This document shows positions 8,721 through 18,673 of a stretch of 64,000 bases of DNA, one piece after another. Positions within the stretch are counted from its first letter, which is position 1. Each line of letters opens with the position of its first letter. Source of the stretch: Marsupella aquatica (Eukaryota; Marchantiophyta); assembly GCA_973895155.1 (NCBI GenBank), contig OZ316892.1, positions 29,264,001-29,328,000 on the forward strand, given 5' to 3'. The translations under genes were made by a program, and so were the position numbers. Below the pieces are notes generated by a model. The model ran no database searches. It was not told the origin of the DNA and saw only the letters and a program-made list of their open reading frames with translations.

Positions 8721-11700
8721 TGTGACACGGGTAACGTGTCACTTAACCGAATGCAGGTCATAGATTAGGTCTTATATGGTCATTAGGACCGTAGCCGTAG
8801 CGTAGAATAGCACGAATAGTCGTCTTTTGCCATTATGAATAGATTAGGAGTAGGTTAGTTGACTGAATGATTACGAATAAAGGAAGAGGATTATTACGCT
8901 CGACCGAGGTACGGTGGCGGCGGTGGAGTAAAAATCCGTTAGAAGAATCACGCTTGGACTGAGACGTTGACTTCAGCTCATTATCAACGACCAAAACGGC
9001 CTGGCCCTCTCACGCTCGACCTCATCTTGGCACCTCCATAAGAGAGGAGTCGATGGCGTTGCGGGCCATTTGCTCATTTCTACCTTTTGGAATTTGTGGA
9101 CGCTGCCATTTTCTCGCCTTCTTGCTCGAATCAAGCTGACCTTTACGAGGAAATCATCGAGGGATAAGAGCGGGTTGTGGCGAGATTTAGTCAGTGAGGA
9201 AGGCCTCCACCAGTAAGCGGACCAAACAGCGGGAACGCGGACTCGATGAATCGGACTACAAAGGTTAGTATGACCCTTACAGCCTTGGGATTTTGGACCT
9301 TGTTTGGCGAGGTAGGTGCTAAGTTCTCCGAGACTTACTGGTACTCTTGTCCCAAGAAAGCCGCTTATGAACGAAGATACGCAAAGCTGGTGGCCAAGGT
9401 AGCACAGGTTAATTGCGAGAAGATAGCTATCACCAGAGATTCCAACTACAACGAGACTACATCACCGAGCTATATCTCAGCGAGGAAGGGCTTAGATCGG
9501 TAGCAAAGGCAATTCTTGAAGTCCCCGCAAAGTTCTTTAGGCTGAAGGGCAGCCAGCAGCTTACTCAAGCGGAGTTCGACAAGATCCCGGGGTACCTAGA
9601 CCAGCAGATCGCAGCCAAAAAGCGCCAAGAAGACATCAGCAGACAACGGGAAGCGGCACGTAATCTTACGTTCCTCGGGGAAAGCTCCAACACCCTCAAT
9701 TGGGATATCGCTACACCAACACCACCAGCGCCTCAGCCGATGACCACCGGCGAACCACCAAACCGGTCCCAAGTCCGTCCCGTGAACAACACCGAGTGTT
9801 CTTTGGGTTCCGAGCGAGTTAGTCCGCATCTCAAGCAGCGTTCTTGTAAGCGGGCAAGAACGACGACGGGCCCCGAATTGACAACACGAACCAGCACCGC
9901 TCCTGCATCTCCCCTGGCAAACCCCCCGGCCAACCAGACCCGACGACCCCTGAATAATCCCAAGTCTAACTTATTACAGGTAATCCGCATCCCCGAGTAG
10001 TCTGGATCGCGATCAAGAAACTCGACCACGCGGACTATCTCAAGGAGCATCAGTTGGAGCAGTTCGCTCACTTGCTATGGAGACCGTGCGCGGCCGGGCC
10101 AAAGGAGATTTGTGAGTTCATCCCCAATTTCGACACCGACGCATCGACCACTAAGGTTTCAGGGCAGACCTTATCACTCACGGAACATCGGTTAGCACAG
10201 ATCTTCTGCCTGCCAACCGGGCCAGTGCCGATTGAACTCCAAATTCGGGATAAGGAGTATACACCTCGACACTTCAAACCTGAAGGTAAGACGGACAACG
10301 GTTACAAGCAGGGGTCGTGCACCAATTTAATCTGCATGGAGCGGCTTAACTTCATACGGACTACCCTACACATGATTGAGCCACGATCCGAGATTTCCCT
10401 CTGCACGATTGTGCAGGTGGAACAGTACAAACGGCGGAACTGGGTCCAATTCTTTTACCGAAGGTTTTTGGGAGAGCTTAAGCGAGCTCAGGGAGTTATG
10501 GCTATCGGGGGGAAGACTTATCTGGGAAGTCATATCGCCATCATCCTCGCCTGGTACAAGGCACGGCGGGAGGCCAGGGGAAAGAATATGGCCACCTCAG
10601 CCCCGACTAATGTCACCCCCGCTACGGAGGAGGCTACCCCGAACGAGCGGACTACCTCACCTCGGGCAAACCCCGAGCCGGAAGCCCCGACTAATACTCC
10701 GTCACCTCCTCGGGTTGAAATTCCGCCGCCCCCTTTCGTTGAGCCTCCACTACCCCCAGTACAACCACCTCCAATCCCTCCACCACTTGAAGAAACCTTC
10801 CCCTCCCCAGCCCAGACTACGGAGGAGCTCGTTGCCCCGCCCAAGGAACCACCGGTACCCGAGAGGATGGAGGACTACCAAGTAGCCCCAGGGACCATGG
10901 CCTACGACCTGGTCCAGAAGTTTAGTCAGACTCTATCAAGGAAGCTGGCGACGTACATCGGACAACAAGTCTCAGCGTACTTTCAACCAGCCTTCTTCAT
11001 GTTAGAGCACCAACCATGGATCGTAAGCCGCTTGGAAGAAGAACTCATGGCGAAGGGGAATGAGATCGGGCGCCTCCAAACGCTAGTAGAACACCTCGAG
11101 GAGGAGGCCACTACCCGCCGTGAGGAGTTAGTTCACACCGTCAAACAGCGGGATGGACTAACCCAAGAGTTAGGCAGGGCACAAGCAAATCTCAAGAAGC
11201 TGGATGACACCGTGCTTCAGTTGCGCTCGGAATCCTCGGCTCGGGTTACCAACCTGACCGACCTCAACAACCAATTCCTACAAGCAGCTCAGCAGGTAGC
11301 TAGTCTCTCCGCCGAACGGGATAAATTGCTGACGCAGGACCAGACCCATCGCGACTCCATTAACCAGCTCAACCTGGGGATAGCACGGCTCCAGACAGAG
11401 GCCGATGAAGCTGCAAACGAGACTGAGAAGGCGGTGTGGGACAACAAGGCCTTACAGGACCGCATTACCCTATTTGTCCTCTAGCGGGAAAGACCTGGGC
11501 CCACCTTTGATCAAGGCGGCTCGAGGTCTCACCCCGACAGAGGGACAAACCCTGGTCCGACCATGGCTCGCACGTAAGGGGTGGTTAGCGAAGGGAGGAA
11601 GCAGGCGCCGCGCAAGGCGGTTGAGTCAGCGGCATCTTCTGGTTAGGCATAACGACAGAATAGCTGTCATTAGGCGCCAATTAGTGGCACAGTAGGAAGA

Positions 11701-12565
11701 ATTAGGATCGGATCAGTTAGGATCAGCCAACGTAGGATAGAGTCCATCAACGGACTAGATTTTGGTTAGTAGACTTAGCTGCTGCCGTTCCGGTCAGCGC
11801 CCTTGTCGTCAACGGTCAACCGGTCAAAGGAGTGCGGCCGGCTAGTTAGAGGGTAGTTAGTCAGTAGGCATTACCCCCGGAAGGTAGCATCTTCCGGTTC
11901 CTTTCCGCAACCATAGTATTTAGGCTCTCCCTTCCGCTGTGGGAGGGGGAGAAGGCTTAGTTATTTCAGCGTAAGGAAAGGCGAGGCACGGGGAGTCCCG
12001 GCCTGAGCAGGGTCAGAGTGCACCAAGGAGTGAGAGCCAGAGTCAAGTTTGCTAGGCAAGTGCGGGGCGGGGCCTCGTAGAGACTGGGCATCGACTGCCG
12101 TTGGGCCCGCTGACCCCCTTAGAAGTCGAGTCAACTATGTAAACTGATTCTTCGCTGAGTAAATGTGGTCTTTTCCCTCTAATGTTTCCACGAGTAACTG
12201 GTGTTGTGAGTATGCTTTGTCTGGGCAAAGGTGCCATTTCAAGGGACGTACCGGGTGCGGACTAATGGTAGGGATTGCCACCCATTGCATGTCACAAGGT
12301 TCTGTCACGTCGATGGCTTGAAAGCCCCAAGCTGGGAGTTAGTCCGAGTCACTAACTGTGGGAATATTCCAACAGTGGAAAACAAATATACCTATGACTA
12401 GTACGAGTTGCGTGAGTGTTATACCAGTAAATATATTGCCTTAGCCCGACTTAGGGCTAATCAAGGCCACTACACACCTCCTTGCCCAAACCCTCACCCC
12501 GACTAGTGGTCAAAGTCGCCCCATGGAACTAAACTGGATTTAAGGCCCGGGCTAGGGGCGCGACA
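8721..12565 (+). repeat. 5' LTR (3845 bp)
   Basis: Matches 18626-22480 along its whole length. It begins with a short inverted repeat, GTGACAC-GGGTAAC-GTGTCAC. It is unusually long and contains an extra coding region (about 9246-11484). Relative to the 3' LTR it lacks 7 bp (TTGTGAG) near 9452. Confidence 0.95.
9246..11484 (+). pseudogene. LTR-internal ORF with a predicted intron (5' LTR copy)
   Basis: Open frames at 9246-9503, 9413-10000 and 10054-11484 appear to be one gene. A phase-consistent intron, 9846-9979, has donor GTAAGC, branch-like CTAAC (9966-9970) and acceptor TTATTACAG, and links the second frame to the third. A 7-bp deletion near 9452 shifts the first frame against the second; the 3' LTR copy keeps that frame. 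The 476-residue 3' part has a globular segment (EFIPNF, LSLTEHRLAQIFCLPTGPVP) that resembles the putative plant transposon-protein domain found in extra ORFs of plant retroelements. A proline-rich linker (about residues 190-285) and a coiled coil (about 330-470) follow. The stop at 11484 is TAG where the 3' LTR has CAG. Function unknown. Confidence 0.7.
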
Positions 12566-12567
12566 TA

Positions 12568-12592
12568 TGGCGACCGGTTTTTTGGCGCTAGA
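12568..12592 (+). other. Candidate primer binding site region
   Basis: Two candidates follow the 5' LTR: TGGCGACCGG at 12568, two bases after the LTR end and close to the tRNA-Arg-type sites of Ogre/Tat elements, and TGGCGCTAGA at 12583, resembling the start of Athila-type tRNA-Asp sites. Neither match is long, so the primer tRNA is unresolved. Confidence 0.5.
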
Positions 12593-12802
12593 TGGAGGGG
12601 GCACTCATTTTGCCTTACGAGTGGAGCCGTGTAGTGAGCTATTAACCTTTGATTTTGTCCTTGACGTGTAGAGAGGGGCATGCCCCTTACCCGGTCACAT
12701 TCTGCGTATTTACAACAAACCGACGGAGCATCAAGTTTGGAAGGAAATATCGCATCTGGCGGAGCAGGGAGCTCAGCTTCCCAAGCAGGATTGCTTATTG
12801 TG

Positions 12803-14869
12803 ATGGGAACCCAAGCACCAGCGGCGGGAGGAACTCCATCGGTTCCACCAGCCCCGTAGGCACCAGGTGCATTGCGGCCTCCGGCAGCCCAGAATGTGTC
12901 ACAGCGATCTCGGTTCCACTATCGACCCTTCAAAGGACGACCCACGGACGACCCCGATGAGTGGATAGCTGAGTTTGAGGCCACAACCAAGGCAAATGGC
13001 AAGGAGGCCATTAAGCTAACCATCCTCCCAGGCGTGCTATGAGGAGAAGCGCACCCGTGGTTTAACTTGCAACCCCTCGGCTTCACATGGGGCCAGTTCC
13101 AGACGACGTTTTTGCAAGAGTTTAGGCCCGTGGGGATCGAATCTCGGGCCCTGTCAAAAATCGGATGAATGCAGATGGGTAAGCATGACTCACTTCGCAA
13201 ATTTCTGCAGAGATTCCAGAAGGTTGCCGCAAGGATTCGGCCTAAGCCCGATGACTCCCTGTTGAGGAAATGGTTCGTCAACGCGCTACCCCAGAGAATG
13301 GCGTTCTCAGTGCTAGAAAAGAAGACCACCACTCTACAACAGGCAATTGACAGTGCCAAATCCTTTAGGGAACCGCACTATGCCTCTCAGCTTAATAGGA
13401 GGACCAAGCATAAGAAGAGCAGGAGGTATCATACATTCAGCGATTCCGACTCTGAGTACGACGAGAAGAAAAGGAAGAAAAGACGCCGGCATAAGAAGAA
13501 GGGCCGGACAAGCTTTTTGTCAGACTCTGATTCAGAGTCTAGTGATTCCCTGTCCAACAGCCTGACGTCAACTGGCTCATCCTCCAGCGATACCGAGTTA
13601 GAGTCTTGTAACCACCAAAGGAAGAAGGGATCACGGTCAGATGCGGGTAAACATAAACCGCAATCCAAGGTCATCACCATAGACCCCAAGGGCGCAGAGG
13701 TAGAAAAGCTAAACGAAGTCACAGACCGGCTGAAAGCACTATCGGTGCACTTGGCGGAGAAACTGCCTGACAAGAAGAAACCCCCGGAAATCCGAGCGCA
13801 TGCTTGGTGCTCCAAGTGTTATCAGTCTGGACACGTGGTGCAAGAATGCCCAAGGTGGAACACTCGCGTGCACCAGATAGAGTTGGAGCCCGGACAGTCC
13901 GAGCCAGAGGGAAGCACCATGGAATACTTCTTCGAGGATTCGACTGAGGCGGTGTTCCAGATGAGTATGACGGGACCTCGCACCCTAAGCGGCCACAATC
14001 CCGGGTTCCATACCCCTTATCCGTATCCTGTGAATGGGCGTGGCCCCCAGATGATCAACAATCCAAGTATTCCGCCTAAATCCGGAGTTTGGCGGACCCC
14101 GGTTTGCTATAATTGCAAGAAACCTGGTCACTTTGCCCAAGAGTGCACGGAGCAACGGAAGCAAGGGGATGGGAGAGCGATTCCGTTGTGCCAGGTCTGT
14201 CGAACCGAAGCACATTCCACGTCAAACTGCCCCTTGGTGTTAGCCACGAAGGCCGGCGCCGTCCGAGCTACTCTACCTGCGGCCCCACCGACTACGGATG
14301 CAGTAGTACAAATGGTAACGTTGGAATGGCAGGATGATTCCACCGAGTGGATCGATCTCATAGAAGCAGTCGAGCAACCGGGAGCGCATGCGGACAATGA
14401 ATGTTACCGCATTTCTACCCGATCATCCCGCAAGAAAGACAAGTATGAAGCACGGGCTCAGAAGAATGACAAGCAAAGAGACGTGGCGGCGGATAACCAT
14501 AGTCCAATGGAACCGGACGAGCGGGAAGACTACCAGCGGGATAACCCGAAGTTGTTTTACCCACGAGTAGAGGAGCTAGTCAAAAAGCAATTGGAAGCCT
14601 ACGAGGCCCAAGAGCACGAAAAAGCCATTAAGAAGGATATTGCCGATGCTAAAGCGGCCGAAAAAGCCTTGGAAGCTAAGACTGCCTTGGAAGCTGAAGT
14701 CAAGGGAGCAGAAGCATTAAAATCTGCGACCCCACCGTCTAACCAATACGACATCAAAAAGGATGTTCAAAATTGTGCAGCCACGGCCACTGTCGGACAA
14801 CTGTTGCAGGATAACCCGAAGTATCGGCAACAACTCAAAGAGATGCTGATAGGGAAGAGAAGGAGATGA
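12803..14869 (+). pseudogene. gag: gag (broken by three in-frame stops)
   Basis: The frame starting at ATG 12803 runs to TGA 14867-14869, with in-frame stops at 12857 (TAG), 13040 (TGA) and 13166 (TGA). The uninterrupted part is 13169-14869 (566 codons). The N-terminal third has retrotransposon gag features (DPDEWIAEFEA, HPWFNLQPLG, LRKWFVNALP). A lysine/arginine- and serine-rich segment follows, then three CCHC zinc knuckles: CSKCYQSGHVVQEC, CYNCKKPGHFAQEC and CQVCRTEAHSTSNC. The C-terminus is charged and alanine-rich. Gag forms the particle and binds element RNA. The three internal stops each fit a C-to-T change of CAG or CGA. Whether the terminal TGA before the protease is native or another mutation is unclear. 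Confidence 0.88.
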
Positions 14870-14899
14870 CTACCTCGGGTAAGCACCTTAGCCGACTGT

Positions 14900-15577
14900 A
14901 TGATGATTTACCAAGACTTAGGGGCGCCTGCAGTCTCTATCGAGATAGCAGGCTGTACTGTTTGGTTTGTACCGGTAGATGGCGGGTCCGGAGTAAATAT
15001 CATGACGGAGAACACTTCCGTGAGGTTGGGATATACATCTTATCAACCTACGGCGCATGCCATTCGGTTAGCAAACGGCGCCCGGATCATGCCATTGGGG
15101 ACGTTGACCAAGATATCCACGTGGATTGGAGGCCTCAAGTTTTTTCTAAATTACCTGGTGATGCAACCATTCCGACCCTCAACTTATCCAGTACTGTTGG
15201 GCAGACCCTGGTTATACGGTGCCCAATTTGGTAAGGAGTTACGATTTGGTAACCCAACTACGACGGTGTCATGGAAGGAAGAGGACTATCAGGGCGAAAC
15301 ACCCCAGGGGCCCAAAGAATATGACTCGAAGGAGGAAATCTCAGAAGAAGAGGTAAACATGGTAGAGTTAATCTCTCGGCTGGACAAAGAGGAAGTCTTC
15401 GGGGTAAGGGCCACCAGAGAGGCCCATATTCTGAACCAGCCCAGACCAGCAGCCCCAATCGAGACGCCAGGGACGCCAGTAGGAGATGATGTGGCAGAGG
15501 GTGAAGAATTCCTCGTAAGAGTGAGCCCTACGAAGGTCGTTGGCCAGGGCACCTTGCCCGGTATACTTGAGGAGTGA
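14900..15577 (+). pseudogene. Retropepsin-like protease segment of pol
   Basis: Open in the same frame as gag, separated from it by the single stop at 14867. The segment has the aspartic protease motif VDGGSGVNIM (D at about codon 27) and the downstream PVLLGRPWLY typical of Ty3 retropepsins. An acidic linker follows. It ends in TGA 15575-15577, after which the same frame continues into reverse transcriptase, so this stop is probably a mutation. The protease would cleave the Gag-Pol polyprotein. Confidence 0.8.
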
Positions 15578-15667
15578 GGTACCGAGGCCGCCACTCCTCC
15601 CAAAAGAAAGAAAGTTACATGGAGCCCCGAGGTACCGTCCGTAATAGACGAACCCAAGAAGCTCCCC

Positions 15668-16818
15668 ATGGAGCAGCTGACAGTCTGGGAACCTGTGGCC
15701 TACGAGGGCACCAGACTCGAGGAATTGGAAGCCCATCTTGATCGGGCCACCAGAGACCATGTAGATGTAATCCGCAAGGAACACTATAGCAAGTACACCA
15801 CAAAGAGGGAGAGGACATTCAACATCGGTTATGGCCTACGAGCCCCAGAGGAAAAGGCTATCCAAGAACTTCTATCAGAATATGAGGACGTCTTCGCATG
15901 GAGTCATCGAGACTTAATCGGAATTTCACCGGCCTACGGCAAACACGTCATTGATCTAAACTTGGGTGCTCATGCCGTCCGAGAGAGACAACGAAGACTA
16001 AATCCAAGACATTCCATCTTGGTAAAGGAGGAGTTAGATCAACTGATTGTGGCGGACATAATCTACCCTGTCTTATCTAGCGAATGGGTGTCCCCCATTG
16101 TGGTGGTTCCTAAGAAGATAGGGCCCGATGGCAAACCCAAGATTCAAATATGCCAAGACTACCGGAAACTCAATTACGCTACTCGGAAAGACCATTACCC
16201 GCTTCCTTACACGGATATGGTCCTTGACATGGTAGCCCAAAATGAGGTGTACACCTTCCTGGATGGATATTCGGGTTATAACCAGATTTGGATCAGACTA
16301 TCGGACCAGCTCAAAACCACGTTCATAACGGAGTGGGGAACCTACGCGTTCAGACGGATGCCCTTTGGCTTATTCAATGCTTCGGCTATGTTCCAGCGAA
16401 TTATTATGAATATTTTTCATGATTTCTTACGAGAATTTTTGGAGGTGTTTATAGACAATTTTGCCATCTTTGAAACAATCGCTCAGCACCCAGAACACCT
16501 GAGGCGGACTTTTGAGCGATGCCGAGAAGTAGGTTTGAAGTTACACTCGGGTAAATGCTTCTTCGGGGTAACAGAAGGAGTGTTGCTCGGACACCAAGTA
16601 TCCAAATGAGGGATCAAGGTGGACCAAGAAAAGGTGGCCGCGTGGATGAATGTCCCTTACCCGATGGACCAAAAGGCGGTGCGATCCTTCTTAGGCTGTG
16701 TAGGGTACTACCGGCGATTCATTCAAGATTTTGCCAAGATAGCCCTACCCCTCACAGAAATGATGAAGCAAGACGCGGTCATAGAAATGACTCCCCGTCG
16801 AATAGCAGCCTTTCATGA
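15668..16818 (+). pseudogene. Reverse transcriptase segment of pol, catalytic Asp replaced
   Basis: The frame carries recognisable RT blocks in order: VSPIVVVPKK, ICQDYRKLN, FLDGYSGYNQI, YAFRRMPFGLFNA and FIDNFAIF. The last corresponds to the (Y/F)xDD active-site box. Its second aspartate is AAT (Asn) at 16457-16459, one G-to-A change from GAT, which should abolish catalysis. A TGA at 16607-16609 interrupts the frame, which reopens at 16619 (VDQEKVAAWMNVPYP, the RT thumb / connection region). Upstream sequence (YEDVFAWSHRDL) is typical of plant Athila/Tat-like pol. Confidence 0.9.
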
Positions 16819-17351
16819 ACTAAAAAAACGGCTAACTATGGCTCCGATCTTGACTACCCCCGATTGGAACAAGGAGTTCCATGTGTATGTTGACGTGTTT
16901 GGGTTTTGCATCGGGTCAGTGCTGAGCCAACTGGACGACGACAAATGCGACCACCCCATTTATTATGCGAGCCGACAACTATTTTCAGCGGAAAAAAACT
17001 ATTTCGCCCACCGATCAGGAGGCCTTGGGGATCATCTACTCGTGTAAATTTTTTTGCCACTATCTATTGGGATATAAGGTGATATTCCATACTGACCATG
17101 ACAGCCTGAAGTACATGGTAAACAAAACGGACTTGACGGGGAGAATAGCCCGATGGGTCCTGCTGCTCCAAGAATTTGACTATGAAGTCAGGGTACGACC
17201 TGGGAAGGCACACGTGAATGCGGACTTCTTCTCAAGGATTGAAGGGGAATCGGACGACGCACCTGTCGATGATACATTCCCTGATAAAGAATTATTCCGC
17301 GTGGAAACGGAGCAACCAACGTGGTACGGGAACCTATCACCTTCCTCTTAA
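16819..17351 (+). pseudogene. RNase H segment of pol, in a shifted frame
   Basis: The first half (EFHVYVDVFGFCIGSVLSQ, ASRQLFSAEKNY) lies in the main frame. From about 17000 the protein continues in another frame (SPTDQEALGII, TDHDSLKYMVNK, VNADFFSRIEG) until about 17335, where the main frame resumes. An extra T in the run at 17000-17002 and a one-base loss near 17335 explain the pair of shifts. The domain is a gypsy RNase H; the D of TDHDSL is present. Confidence 0.85.
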
Positions 17352-18673
17352 CGGCCCGCATTCCAAGTAACATTAATCAGGAGGCCGCGTCAGTCTTCCT
17401 ACGCAAGGCAGCACCCTACATGATGATACGCGGACATCTGCATAAGGAGGGTGTCGATGGGAAGATCCGCAGATGCCTAGATTATAACGAGATGATCATT
17501 GTCATGCGAGCTATGCACGAGGAGAAGGCAGGGGGACACTTCGCCCCGGTCACCACGGCTCACAAGATCTTGGATGCAGGTTATTGGTGGCCTACGCTGC
17601 ATCACGACGTAGCCCATTTCATCCGAGGTTGCGACTTGTGTCAGCGCGCGGGCAAACCCCGCAGATCGGGTAATCATCCTCTTACCCCAATCTTTCCCCT
17701 TGCCCCGTTTGAGAAATGGGGCATCGATTATATCAGACCATTCACCCCGGTAACCCAAGGTCGGCGTTGCCGGTACATCCTTCTCGCTATCGACTATTCG
17801 ACTAAATGAGTAGAGGCTCGGGCAACGGTCAAGGATGATGCGGCCACCACCACCAGGTTCCTGTACGAATAGATCTTCACCCGTTTCGGACCTCCCTTGG
17901 AGTTAGTCAGCGACCGTGGGACGCATTTTTTGAACGAAATGGTGGAAAACCTGACTGACCGTTACCTCGTCAAGCACAGGAAGACTACCCCTTATCATCC
18001 CAAATGTAACGGACTAGCAGAGTGGGCTAATGGCATCGTAGGAAAAATCCTCAACAAAACCGTAGCCGCCCACAAAACAGACTGGGACGACAAGCTTTTT
18101 GCGACGGTCTATTCGTACAACTTGGCATTTAAAACTACGACAAACCATAGTCTGTATTTCTTGGTATTCGGACAACATGCACTCGTACTTGTCGAGTTCG
18201 AGGTCGAGACTCCTCGGGTGAGCATCCGCCATAGGTTACCGGAGGCCGCTAGTTCATCCGATCGAGCATATAAGATCGACAGTCTAGAAGAACAAAGATT
18301 GTGGGCATTGTGGCGTGTGGCTGCCAAGCAGGAAGCAACAAAGAAAGAGCACGACAAGGGACTGCGCCAGGTGGACATCGCTATGGGAGATCTTGTCCTT
18401 CTGTACGATAGTAGGTACATGTACTTTCCAGGGAAACTACACACACGCTGGTTGGGACCTTTTATTGTCCAGCAGATGTACCCGAACGGGTCCCTGCAGC
18501 TATCAACGTACGCCGGTGACCTCTTTCCCAATCGACTTAGTTACGATCGTGTGAAGAGGTACTTTCACCAGGATGACGAGCGTAATGATGTTCGTGAGGA
18601 CGCTTCACACTTGAGTGGGGAGCTATGTGACACGGGTAACGTGTCACTTAATCGAACGCAGGTCATAGATTAG
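17321..18673 (+). pseudogene. Integrase segment of pol; C-terminus runs into 3' LTR
   Basis: The HHCC zinc domain (H-x3-H... C-x2-C, ending RGCDLCQRAG) is followed by the catalytic core: WGIDYIRPF (first D), SDRGTHF (second D) and NGLAEWANG (E). In-frame stops occur at 17807 (TGA at a position usually Trp) and 17870 (TAG). The W in AEWANG is probably a changed Arg (CGG to TGG). The C-terminal region (WLGPFIVQQMYPNGSLQL) has no chromodomain. The frame passes the LTR boundary at 18626 and stops at 18673 inside U3, adding about 15 LTR-encoded residues. Confidence 0.88.
18612..18625 (+). other. Polypurine tract
   Basis: GAGTGGGGAG lies directly before the 3' LTR start at 18626, the expected position for plus-strand priming. 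It is inside the pol reading frame. Confidence 0.65.

Noticed and set aside
10376-10885. Proline- and serine-rich ORFs overlapping the LTR ORF (also 10530-10844 and 20286-20795)
   Set aside because: Out-of-frame shadows of the proline-rich linker. The main frame has the coherent globular and coiled-coil parts.
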